Below, in pieces: positions 1 to 7,455 of a stretch of 14,252 bases of DNA. Under the pieces are notes generated by a model. It ran no database searches, had not been told where the DNA came from, and saw nothing but the letters and a program-made list of their open reading frames with translations. The stretch lies in assembly GCA_020430005.1 (NCBI GenBank), contig JAGQKQ010000023.1, forward strand, positions 1 to 14,252, in the 5' to 3' direction. Origin of the DNA: Candidatus Omnitrophota bacterium (GTDB lineage: Bacteria; Omnitrophota; Gorgyraeia; Zapsychrales; Zapsychraceae). Positions within the stretch are counted from its first letter, which is position 1. The number at the start of each line of letters is the position of its first letter. The position numbers and the translations under genes were made by a program.

Positions 1-747
1 CGTTTGGGCCGCCTTTTCCAAATCGGCGTCCTCTAAAATAAGATAAGGATCACTACCACCCAATTCTAAAACAACCTTTTTTAAATAAGCTCCAGCTTTC
101 GCGCCGACCGCTTTTCCCGCCCGCGTGCTTCCCGTTAAAGTGACCGCTTTAACAAGAGGGTTTTCAATCACACGCGCCACATTTTCGTTTTCTAAAATCA
201 CCGTCCGAAACACATTGTCGGGAAAACCGGCCTTTCGGACAACATCTTCAATAGCCAAAGCGCAGCCGGTGACATTCGGCGCGTGCTTTAAAAGCCCTGT
301 GTTCCCGGCCATTAAAGTCGGTGCCAAAAAACGGAATACTTGCCAGAAAGGAAAATTCCACGGCATAATCGCCAGCACAATTCCTAACGGATTATAAGCG
401 ATATAACTTTTACTGGCATCGGTTTCAATCCGTTCATCTTTTAGAAACACCTCGGCCTGATCGGCATAGTAATCGCAAACCCACGCGCATTTTTCCACTT
501 CACCGATCGACTGTTTGATGGGCTTCCCCATTTCCAATGTCATAAGCTGTGCGTATTCTTTCGCGTTCTGCCGCAATATATCCGCCGCCTTTTTCATGCA
601 GACCGCCCGTTCCCTAAAAGAAACGGTCCTCCACGATAAAAAAGCCTTATCAACATCAGAGATGATACGATCCACTTCATCCGCCGACATCTCTTTATAT
701 GTTTTTACCATTTCCGCTGTCGCAGGATTGATAACATTAATCGCCAT
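1..747 (-). CDS. NAD(P)-dependent aldehyde dehydrogenase, succinate-semialdehyde type (N-terminal 249 residues, runs off left edge)
   Basis: This is the N-terminal half of an aldehyde dehydrogenase that oxidises an aldehyde to the acid, most likely succinate semialdehyde to succinate, in the cytoplasm. The frame stays open from the ATG at 745-747 to base 1. Visible motifs are MPWNFP (residues 128-133, with the catalytic Asn131), the cofactor-contact segment LLKHAPN (152-158), GSTRAGK (206-212, cofactor loop) and LELGG (227-231, with the general-base Glu228). The catalytic cysteine lies beyond the window. The AVTLTGST and LELGGSDPY segments match the GabD/Sad type of succinate-semialdehyde dehydrogenase as I recall it. 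The start is preceded by a good AGGGGGA ribosome binding site. It sits 41 bases downstream of the acetolactate-synthase-like gene and is probably cotranscribed with it. The family is firm; the exact substrate is inferred from similarity and the neighbour. Confidence 0.9.
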   Translation of the reverse strand, partial: MAINVINPATAEMVKTYKEMSADEVDRIISDVDKAFLSWRTVSFRERAVCMKKAADILRQNAKEYAQLMTLEMGKPIKQSIGEVEKCAWVCDYYADQAEVFLKDERIETDASKSYIAYNPLGIVLAIMPWNFPFWQVFRFLAPTLMAGNTGLLKHAPNVTGCALAIEDVVRKAGFPDNVFRTVILENENVARVIENPLVKAVTLTGSTRAGKAVGAKAGAYLKKVVLELGGSDPYLILEDADLEKAAQT

Positions 748-788
748 GTAATTCCCCCTAACTCTTATTGAGCGGTCAATTCATTGTC

Positions 789-2432
789 TTAAAGTTTTTT
801 TGTAATCGCCGCCAACTCATCAATCAATATTTTCTTATTTTCCGAATAGTCAATCGGAACATCAATAACATCAATCTTACCGGAATTTATACAAGAACGC
901 AGTAACGGCTCAAATTCTTCGGTCGATTGAAGACGATGCCCACGCGCCCCATAACTTTCCGCGTATTTGACAAAATCCGGATTGCCGTAATCCAAACCAT
1001 AATCCGGATAGTTCATCGCGTTTTGTTTCCATTTAATCATACCGTAAGCATCATCCCGCAGAATGATAATATTGATATCCAGTTTTAAACGCACGGCTGT
1101 TTCCAGTTCCTGTGAATTCATCATAAAACCACCGTCTCCGCAAATGGCGATGACCTTTTTATCAGGATGGACAATTTTCGCGGCCATTGCCGAAGGAAGT
1201 CCCGCCCCCATCGATGCCAACGCATTATCCAAAAGAATGGTGTTCGGTGCGTACGCGCGATAATGCCGGGCAAACCATATTTTATACATCCCGTTATCCA
1301 GAGCAATAATTCCATCATCCGGCATCACCTTGCGGACATCAGCTACCAGACGCTGCGGAAAAATCGGAAAACGGCTATCGCCACTACCTTTTTCAATATG
1401 CGCGTCCAGTTTCTTCTTGATATCCATAAAATAATCAAAGTCCCATGTGGATTGTTTTTCAAGATCACTGGAGATGCGTCGAATACTGTTAGCAATGTCT
1501 CCCACAACCTCCACTTGAGGAAAATACACCGGATCCACCTCCGCCGAAGAAAAATTCACATGAATGACTTTCATCGAATCATCATGCCGCATAAAGAACG
1601 GCGGTTTTTCCACAACGTCATGCCCGACGTTAATGATCAAGTCCGCTTTTTTAATCGCGCAGTGAACAAAATCATTTTCCGAAAGCGCCGCGTTTCCTAA
1701 ATATAAAGGATGCCGTTCATCAACAACACCCTTCCCCATTTGCGTGCAAATAAAAGGAATGCCCGATTCATCAATAAATGCTGTTAATCGCTTTGATGTT
1801 GTCTGACGATTCGCCCCGGCTCCGATTAAAATTAACGGATGCTTCGCGCTTTCGATCAATTCAATCGCCTTTTTAATAGCCTTAACCTCCGCAATCGGCC
1901 GACGGAAAAAGCTACGGTCAAACGTGTCCAGATCTACCATCTCTTCCGCAACATCCTCGGGAAATTCCAAATGCACGGCTCCGGGGCGTTCTTCTTCGGC
2001 CCGACGGAACGCTTCTCTCACCCTTGAGGGAATATTATTCCCGTGAACAATCTGCCGGGTATATTTTGTCAGCGGGCGCATCATATCGACAATATTCTCA
2101 ATCTGAAACTCTCCCTGCTTGCTGGTTTTGATCGGCTTTTTTTCGGTAATCATCAGCATCGGCATCGCTCCCAATTGAGCGTACCCCGCAGCGGTAACCA
2201 GATTTGTCGCACCAGGACCCAAGGTTGATAAACATACCCCGGCTTTACCTGTCAAGCGTCCGCATGTGGCCGCCATAAATCCAGCCGCCTGCTCATGACG
2301 GGTCACAATCATTTTGATATTCGATTTTCTGAGCGATTCCAGAAAATCAAGGTTTTCTTCTCCGGGAACACCAAAAACATATTCCACACCTTCCTTCTCC
2401 AAGGATTTAACCAATAAATCTGACGCTTTCAT
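789..2432 (-). CDS. ThDP-dependent acetolactate synthase-like enzyme; candidate 2-oxoglutarate decarboxylase
   Basis: A complete 547-residue thiamine diphosphate enzyme of the acetolactate synthase/pyruvate oxidase family. The N-terminal PYR domain (about 1-165) has GVPGEENLD (21-29) and RHEQAAGFMA, with the cofactor-activating Glu47. A central domain spans about 185-320. The C-terminal PP domain (about 355-530) has GDGGFMMN (432-439), and the Mg-binding end is ILRDDAYG. Many genomes label such proteins catabolic acetolactate synthase large subunit, but no regulatory subunit lies beside it. Its partner is a succinate-semialdehyde dehydrogenase, the arrangement established for 2-oxoglutarate decarboxylase in Synechococcus PCC 7002. 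It could therefore make succinate semialdehyde rather than acetolactate. The loop where relatives usually carry ITGQKP reads ITEKKP here (residues 95-100). The ATG start gives the expected N terminus MKASDLLVK; the ribosome binding site is weak. Family certain, reaction uncertain. Confidence 0.9.
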   Translation of the reverse strand: MKASDLLVKSLEKEGVEYVFGVPGEENLDFLESLRKSNIKMIVTRHEQAAGFMAATCGRLTGKAGVCLSTLGPGATNLVTAAGYAQLGAMPMLMITEKKPIKTSKQGEFQIENIVDMMRPLTKYTRQIVHGNNIPSRVREAFRRAEEERPGAVHLEFPEDVAEEMVDLDTFDRSFFRRPIAEVKAIKKAIELIESAKHPLILIGAGANRQTTSKRLTAFIDESGIPFICTQMGKGVVDERHPLYLGNAALSENDFVHCAIKKADLIINVGHDVVEKPPFFMRHDDSMKVIHVNFSSAEVDPVYFPQVEVVGDIANSIRRISSDLEKQSTWDFDYFMDIKKKLDAHIEKGSGDSRFPIFPQRLVADVRKVMPDDGIIALDNGMYKIWFARHYRAYAPNTILLDNALASMGAGLPSAMAAKIVHPDKKVIAICGDGGFMMNSQELETAVRLKLDINIIILRDDAYGMIKWKQNAMNYPDYGLDYGNPDFVKYAESYGARGHRLQSTEEFEPLLRSCINSGKIDVIDVPIDYSENKKILIDELAAITKKL

Positions 2433-2450
2433 GATGCACTCTACTTTCTA

Positions 2451-2525
2451 CAATAGTTCTTAGTTCCTGATGCTTAGTTCTTAGAAATTTTTCTAGCAAC
2501 CAGCGACTAGTAACTAGCAACTAAC
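2451..2525. repeat. Degenerate short repeat tract in the gap between two genes
   Basis: On the plus strand this gap holds repeated TTAGTTC-type words (2457-2482), then ACTAG/CTAGCAAC-type words (2493-2525), joined by a short inverted repeat (TAGAAA, two bases, TTTCTA). It begins directly after the stop codon of the glycosyltransferase gene and ends just before the leader of the acetolactate-synthase-like gene. Spacer elements of this kind are known from other bacterial genomes. Whether this copy is dispersed in this genome cannot be judged from one window. No convincing promoter or terminator was seen inside it. Confidence 0.5.
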
Positions 2526-3200
2526 TTAGCGTATATCGCGATAAAGTTTGGCAAGACGATCAAAGTCCTGATTCAACAAGATACAGCGGTTGATACGCAG
2601 GTTAATAAAAAATGTTTTTAAGAGGCCCTGCTTATCCCATCGTCGGGAAGAACAAAAAACAGGATCATTCAGAACGGCTAATTTGACTTTTTTTCGGATG
2701 TTCCTTGTAAACAACACATCTTCACATAAAGCGACTTCGGGAAATCCGCCGGACTCCAGAAACTTATCCCGGAGAATAAAGATTCCCTGATCACCGTAAA
2801 ATACTTTGGTCCAACGAGCACGACAGTTCCCCGTAAAAGCAATCCAGCGATAAATCCATCCCCGCCGCTCAATGACCTGGGTAAAACATCCTCCATCACA
2901 GACATTTTTAAAAATGCTGTCTTCAACCGTTTGTAACGCTTCCGGCTGAATTCGTGTGTCGGCATGAAGGAAGAGCAATATCTGGCCTTTGGCCGCGTCC
3001 ACACCGCGGTTCATCTGTGAAGCCCTTCCCTTCGGCGCTGTCAATAACTCTCCCCATTGGGCGGCCAAAACAGGTGTTTGATCATCACTGCCGCCATCAA
3101 CAAAGATCAATTGAGCATGAGTGGATAAAATTTCAAAATACTCTTTCTGTTCTGTCAGAACTTTTTCTTCGTTAAGAACAGGAATAATAATGCTGATCAA
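2526..3200 (-). CDS. Family 2 glycosyltransferase, TIGR04283 type
   Basis: A 224-residue GT-A fold glycosyltransferase. It opens with the strand ISIIIPVLNEE (2-12), followed by VDGGSDD (34-40, nucleotide-sugar site), KGRASQMNRG (57-66), the DXD-like LHADT (78-82), GDQGIF (136-141), the acidic CEDVLF (159-164) and SSRRWDKQG (184-192). This combination fits the TIGR04283 group, which databases link to arsenosugar or selenium-associated clusters. No radical SAM or arsenic gene is nearby, so that role is not supported here. There is no membrane segment; it is a soluble enzyme of unknown acceptor. The start is TTG, supported by a GAAGGGG site 8 bases upstream and by the conserved N-terminal strand beginning immediately. 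It lies 25 bases after ptsP, so it is probably the last gene of that operon. Confidence 0.85.
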   Translation of the reverse strand: MISIIIPVLNEEKVLTEQKEYFEILSTHAQLIFVDGGSDDQTPVLAAQWGELLTAPKGRASQMNRGVDAAKGQILLFLHADTRIQPEALQTVEDSIFKNVCDGGCFTQVIERRGWIYRWIAFTGNCRARWTKVFYGDQGIFILRDKFLESGGFPEVALCEDVLFTRNIRKKVKLAVLNDPVFCSSRRWDKQGLLKTFFINLRINRCILLNQDFDRLAKLYRDIR

Positions 3201-3208
3201 CTCAAAAA

Positions 3209-3215
3209 CCCCTTC
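3209..3215 (-). promoter_or_regulatory. Ribosome binding site fixing the TTG start of the glycosyltransferase
   Basis: GAAGGGG on the minus strand lies 8 bases before the TTG at 3198-3200. No ATG or GTG in frame fits the conserved N terminus, so this site decides the unusual start. Confidence 0.7.
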
Positions 3216-3225
3216 GTTCTGAATT

Positions 3226-5490
3226 CTATTCCAGAAGTTCTACAATTTCACGCAGACGGCTTTTAGACAGGATATTTTTGGTCTGTTTTTCAGCATCCTT
3301 TATTGTCATCCGATTGATGACTTTTTGGATACGGGGAATAAAGTTCGCATTTAGACTTAATTTTCTTATCCCGATTCCCAGCAAATACGGCATAAATTTT
3401 GTCTCGTGCGCCATGTCACCGCACACAGAAACATCGGTTTTGTGCCGCTTGGCCGCATCAACAACCCTTTTCAAACCCCGCAAGATCGACGGATGATGCG
3501 GCAGGTATAAATCGGCGACCTTTTCATTGGTCCGGTCGACCGCCAGCATATACTGAATAAAATCATTCGTTCCAATACTAAAAAAATCGGCCAGTTCAGC
3601 AAGCTCTTCAATAACTTCCATAACCGACGGCAGCTCAATCATCAAACCAATTTTCGGTTTGGTGTTATAAGCGATATTTTTTTCCTTCAATTCGTCCATA
3701 CAATCTTCCACCACTCTTTTCGCCGCCATAAATTCATCCACCGAAGAAATCATCGGAAACATAATGCCCACATTCGCATTCTTGCCGGCCCGTAAAATCG
3801 CTTTAATTTGTTGTGAGAAAATTTCAATATGCTGCAATGAAAAACGGATGGAACGTAATCCCAGATAAGGATTTTTTTCCTTAAGATGATGTTCAAAATA
3901 AGAAAGAACCTTGTCTCCGCCGATATCTAATGTACGGAAGGCGATTTCCTTGTCCGGCATCTGTTCCACCAGCTTTTTATAGATAACATATTGCTCTTCC
4001 TCGCTGGGAAAATTATCCCTCACAATAAACGGAAACTCTGTCCGGTAAAGCCCTACCCCTTCTGCTTTGAAATCCGCGGCAACTTTCATATCGCTTAACA
4101 GATTAATATTCGCCATCAAATAAACGCGCGTACCATCTTTGGTTTCCGTTTTGGCCTTAACACCTTTTTGCAGTTTCTTAAGTTCGGCCTCTTCGTGTTT
4201 CTTATCAGGAAAATTGGTCAGAATGTCTTTAGACGGATTGATATAAATATCACCCTGTTCCCCATTCATTAAAATCTTGGTTCCGGGCGAAAGGTCCAAA
4301 AGAGCGGGTTCATCGGCAATAATTAACGGAAGCTGCAAAGAACGGGATAAAATAGACAAATGCGAGGTCACCCCGCCGCTTAACAAAATAATCCCACCGA
4401 CTTTCATGGAGGAAAACTTCAAAGCATCTGAAGGAAACAACTCTCTGGCGATAATAACCTTTTCGGATAAATTAAAAGACTTACTCTTTTTTCCCGTCAA
4501 GTTATCCAAAAGACGTCGTCCGATATCCATAACGTCGTGGCTCTTTTCCCGGATATACGCGTCTTCAATAGATTCAAATCGCTTGCAATATCTCTGAACG
4601 ATCTTAATAATAGCTTCCGGCGGGTTAACATCTTTCTTGATCAATTCCTCAATGGCATTAACAAACCCCTGATCTTTCAACATCAAAATTTGTGCTGAAA
4701 AAATCAGCGATGCCACATCGGAAAGAGTTTCCTCCACCTGCTTTTGCACATTCTCTAACTGCTCTTCCGTTTTCTCCAAGGCCCTACGGAATTGTTTCAG
4801 CGTGTATTTGTTTTTCGTTTTCAGTTCTTTTTCCGAAACAAAATTCTGATCACTTTTTAAAACAAAGGCTTCACCAAAAGCGATACCGCTGGACCCGACT
4901 TTTCCCGCGACAAAGGTTAAATCTTTCGGTTTTTCTTCTACCGTCTTTTTCGACGGCTGCTTTTCCATCGACAGAATAATACGGGTAATTTCAATGGTAT
5001 TGGCCATCTGAGAAGAAATCGCGCGCAAGGCGTTCACATCTTGTTCAGAGAAAAAGTTACGTTTGGTGTTCTGGATAACCATAACACCAATTTTTCTTTT
5101 TCCCCGGATAATCGGAACAGCCAGAAATGATTCGTACTTTTCTTCTCCCAAACCGGGAAAATACCGAAAGCTCGGATTTTGAGAAGCATTTCGCTCGACA
5201 ATAGGACGAAGTTCTTTTAAGGCCAGTCCGGTTAACCCCTCTCCAACTTTAAGACGGATATTCCCGACGAATTTTTCGTTAAGACCCTTGGTTGCCATAA
5301 GAACAACCTCTTTTTTATCGTAGTAATAGAGATAAATGGAGCAGACATCGCAATGCATATGTTCCGCAATCATACCGACCGTGCGCTGTAAGAACACATT
5401 CAAATCGCCTGTATCTTCAAAAAGCCCACTGATTTCACTAATATCGCAAATCAGTTCGCTATGATCTTTTTTTATCGGATTTTTATTCAT
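3226..5490 (-). CDS. ptsP: GAF domain-containing PEP-protein phosphotransferase (enzyme I-Ntr)
   Basis: A 754-residue nitrogen-type PTS enzyme I. It takes phosphate from phosphoenolpyruvate and passes it to an HPr/NPr protein in the cytoplasm. An N-terminal GAF sensor domain spans about 15-172. A charged linker leads into the enzyme I N-domain (about 192-320), which has a probable coiled coil near 224-260. The phosphohistidine domain carries GGVTSHLS with His377 as the phosphate carrier. The C-terminal PEP-binding barrel shows LYRTEF (Arg483), FRTLDIGGDK (Arg519), LGLRSIRF, IGTNDFIQY (639-647) and the catalytic SVCGDM (Cys690). The usual glutamate after CG is aspartate here. Length is typical for PtsP. 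It starts 3 bases after the DUF924 stop codon, so translation is probably coupled. No HPr, NPr or EIIA gene lies in the window, so its partners are elsewhere. Confidence 0.93.
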   Translation of the reverse strand: MNKNPIKKDHSELICDISEISGLFEDTGDLNVFLQRTVGMIAEHMHCDVCSIYLYYYDKKEVVLMATKGLNEKFVGNIRLKVGEGLTGLALKELRPIVERNASQNPSFRYFPGLGEEKYESFLAVPIIRGKRKIGVMVIQNTKRNFFSEQDVNALRAISSQMANTIEITRIILSMEKQPSKKTVEEKPKDLTFVAGKVGSSGIAFGEAFVLKSDQNFVSEKELKTKNKYTLKQFRRALEKTEEQLENVQKQVEETLSDVASLIFSAQILMLKDQGFVNAIEELIKKDVNPPEAIIKIVQRYCKRFESIEDAYIREKSHDVMDIGRRLLDNLTGKKSKSFNLSEKVIIARELFPSDALKFSSMKVGGIILLSGGVTSHLSILSRSLQLPLIIADEPALLDLSPGTKILMNGEQGDIYINPSKDILTNFPDKKHEEAELKKLQKGVKAKTETKDGTRVYLMANINLLSDMKVAADFKAEGVGLYRTEFPFIVRDNFPSEEEQYVIYKKLVEQMPDKEIAFRTLDIGGDKVLSYFEHHLKEKNPYLGLRSIRFSLQHIEIFSQQIKAILRAGKNANVGIMFPMISSVDEFMAAKRVVEDCMDELKEKNIAYNTKPKIGLMIELPSVMEVIEELAELADFFSIGTNDFIQYMLAVDRTNEKVADLYLPHHPSILRGLKRVVDAAKRHKTDVSVCGDMAHETKFMPYLLGIGIRKLSLNANFIPRIQKVINRMTIKDAEKQTKNILSKSRLREIVELLE

Positions 5491-5493
5491 AAT

Positions 5494-6108
5494 TTAAAAT
5501 GATGATCCCGGTTGTTCTAAGAATTCCATTTCTTCCGCTGTTGATTTTCTTCCCAGAATTTCATTACGATGCGGAAAGCGGTTAAACCGTTTAATAATAT
5601 CATAATGCCGGCTCGCGTAACTCAAATTATTTTTAAAATAACCGGCGGCCGGACTTTTCTTTTCTTCCGCCTCCTCAAGAAGATCTTCAAAACACTCCAC
5701 ACACTTTTTCTGAACAGCTAGATTTTCCGCGTGCATCAACGCCATGTAAATAAATTGACGCTGAATCATCGTTACCTTCTTATCAAAGCCTTTTTTAATG
5801 GCCATAAGCGCGTATTCGAGCACTTTTAAATCATTTTCAAACGCCTTTGGCGTATCCCGGTAAACATTGCGGGAAAACTGATCCAGAACAATAATCAACG
5901 CCAGCATCCCTTCCGGTGTTTCCATCCAAGCGTCATATTTACGTTTACGCGCGCGGATAATATCCCCTTCAAATTTCTGACGGATTTCATTATCCGTGTC
6001 ATCACTCTTCTTAAACCACTTCTTAGCGGCACCCTGTCCTGGAACCACCGGCTTGTCATCCGTTAAATCTTCAAACCAAAAATCTAAAATCCGTTGTATG
6101 CGCTCCAT
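5494..6108 (-). CDS. DUF924 family protein
   Basis: A 204-residue, probably all-helical cytoplasmic protein. The DUF924 signature is clear: ILDFWFED at the start (7-14), AAKKWFKK (27-34), LDQFSRNVYR (75-84) and FNRFPHRN (175-182), then GRKST with a terminal GSSF. The family is widespread and has a TPR-like fold, but its biochemical role is not established. Length fits the family. It lies 13 bases after the nucleoside transporter and 3 bases before ptsP, inside what looks like one operon, so the proteins are coexpressed; this does not by itself reveal a function. There is no membrane segment or signal peptide. Confidence 0.88.
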   Translation of the reverse strand: MERIQRILDFWFEDLTDDKPVVPGQGAAKKWFKKSDDTDNEIRQKFEGDIIRARKRKYDAWMETPEGMLALIIVLDQFSRNVYRDTPKAFENDLKVLEYALMAIKKGFDKKVTMIQRQFIYMALMHAENLAVQKKCVECFEDLLEEAEEKKSPAAGYFKNNLSYASRHYDIIKRFNRFPHRNEILGRKSTAEEMEFLEQPGSSF

Positions 6109-6121
6109 CTCTTAAGTCTTT

Positions 6122-7432
6122 CTATGTCCCTAGCAGCATAGAACTTTCCGTGAAAAAAGTTCCGGCCACAGCCCCCGTCATCAAACAGGCCAGTGTTGCG
6201 GCCAGCAATGCCCTGAACCCTATTCGGGCCAGCGTCGGCATCCGTTCCGGAACAATCGCCGCCACCCCGCCGATAAAAATAGCCATAGACGCTAAATGAG
6301 CGAATCCACATAACGCGTAAGTGGTAATGACAATAGAGCGCGGACTTTCTAAAATACCTTTACTGATAAACCCGGCAAGATGGTGATACGATGTCACCTC
6401 TGTCACTATAACCCGCTCTCCGATAATTCGTGATAATATCCCGGCATCCTCCAGCGGAACACCCATCATCACGGTAAACGGATAAAATATAACACCCAGA
6501 ATACTTTTTAATGATAATGTGCCATTCCAATCAAACATTTGATTGATTAAACCGCCTAATCCCAGAAAAATCTGGTCAATCAAATGAACCAGCCCTAACA
6601 CAGCGATTAATAACGCGCTGATCCCCACAATCAATTTAACACCGGTATTCGCTCCGTTAATAACAGCCTCAAAAATATTATTCTCCCGTTCGATATGCAG
6701 CTCAACATTTTCATTCAAGGTTTCCGGCTGTTCGGTTTCCGGCAGAAGAACTTTTGACATCGCCAGGGCCGCCGGGGCCGATAGAAATGATGCTGAAACC
6801 AAGTGTCCGGCAATATTCGGAAAAACATCCTGCAAACTGAACACATACAAGGCCAGGACATTGGAAGCGACCGTCGCCATTCCTGCCGTGAGAACCGTGC
6901 ATAATTCACTTTTCGTCATGTTTTTCAAGAACGGTTTAATTGTCAGCGCCGATTCAATTCCCACAAAAATATTACTCGCCGCGCAAAGGGACTCCGCACC
7001 GGAAACTCTCATTAATTTTGTAAATAAATAGGAGAAGAATTTCACGATACGGGGAATGATATTCAAAAAATAGAGGATCGACATCAATGCCGAAAAGAAA
7101 ATGATCGTTGGCAATGCCTGAAAAGCGAAGATAAATCCGATGGATTCTTCGCCACCGGCCCCCTTCATTCCCGGCGGCAGGGCCAGCGCGCCAAACATAA
7201 ATTCGGCCCCGGCGGTTGACGAAGCCAGAATTTTATTAACGATCGTGTTGATCAGCATAAAAAACTTTATGCCGACTGGAAAAACAAAAAGAAACCAGGC
7301 AAACAAAAACTGAAAACTGATACCCCATACAACGACATGCCAATTGATATCTTTACGGCTGGTCGACAGCAACCAACCAATGAAAACAAAACCGAAAAGA
7401 CCGGCCAAACTAATAAAGTTATACAATTCCAT
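6122..7432 (-). CDS. NupC-type concentrative nucleoside transporter (CNT family), divergent motif
   Basis: A 436-residue inner-membrane protein with many hydrophobic segments, matching the CNT family of cation-coupled nucleoside importers. Landmarks are GAEFMFGAL (75-83), FQALPTIIFFSALMS (104-118), the core segment GAESLCAASNIFVGIES (145-161) and LTAGMATVASNVLALYV (181-197). The C-terminal part has FYPFTVMMGVP (316-326). Textbook CNTs carry GQTE in the first substrate hairpin and NEFVAY in the later helix. Here these read GIES (158-161) and TEVTSY (344-349). The protein thus belongs to a divergent CNT branch and its substrate may not be an ordinary nucleoside. A basic, loop-rich stretch near 230-255 links the two repeats. 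The stop of the FMN reductase gene lies 23 bases upstream. The ATG is preceded by only a weak AGAAGA. Family firm, substrate open. Confidence 0.87.
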   Translation of the reverse strand: MELYNFISLAGLFGFVFIGWLLSTSRKDINWHVVVWGISFQFLFAWFLFVFPVGIKFFMLINTIVNKILASSTAGAEFMFGALALPPGMKGAGGEESIGFIFAFQALPTIIFFSALMSILYFLNIIPRIVKFFSYLFTKLMRVSGAESLCAASNIFVGIESALTIKPFLKNMTKSELCTVLTAGMATVASNVLALYVFSLQDVFPNIAGHLVSASFLSAPAALAMSKVLLPETEQPETLNENVELHIERENNIFEAVINGANTGVKLIVGISALLIAVLGLVHLIDQIFLGLGGLINQMFDWNGTLSLKSILGVIFYPFTVMMGVPLEDAGILSRIIGERVIVTEVTSYHHLAGFISKGILESPRSIVITTYALCGFAHLASMAIFIGGVAAIVPERMPTLARIGFRALLAATLACLMTGAVAGTFFTESSMLLGT

Positions 7433-7455
7433 TCGTCGTTATATTCTTCTATATT

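Noticed and set aside
125..751. Plus-strand open frames at the left edge
   Set aside because: The minus strand is continuously open from 747 to 1 and encodes aldehyde dehydrogenase motifs, so these are shadows.
1167..1700. 177-codon open frame on the plus strand inside the acetolactate-synthase-like gene
   Set aside because: It is antisense to a gene with clear ThDP motifs, its translation is rich in Arg, His and Ile with no recognisable domain, and it has no ribosome binding site.
2451..2525. CRISPR-like array
   Set aside because: The repeated words are too short and degenerate, there are no spacers of regular length, and no cas gene is present.
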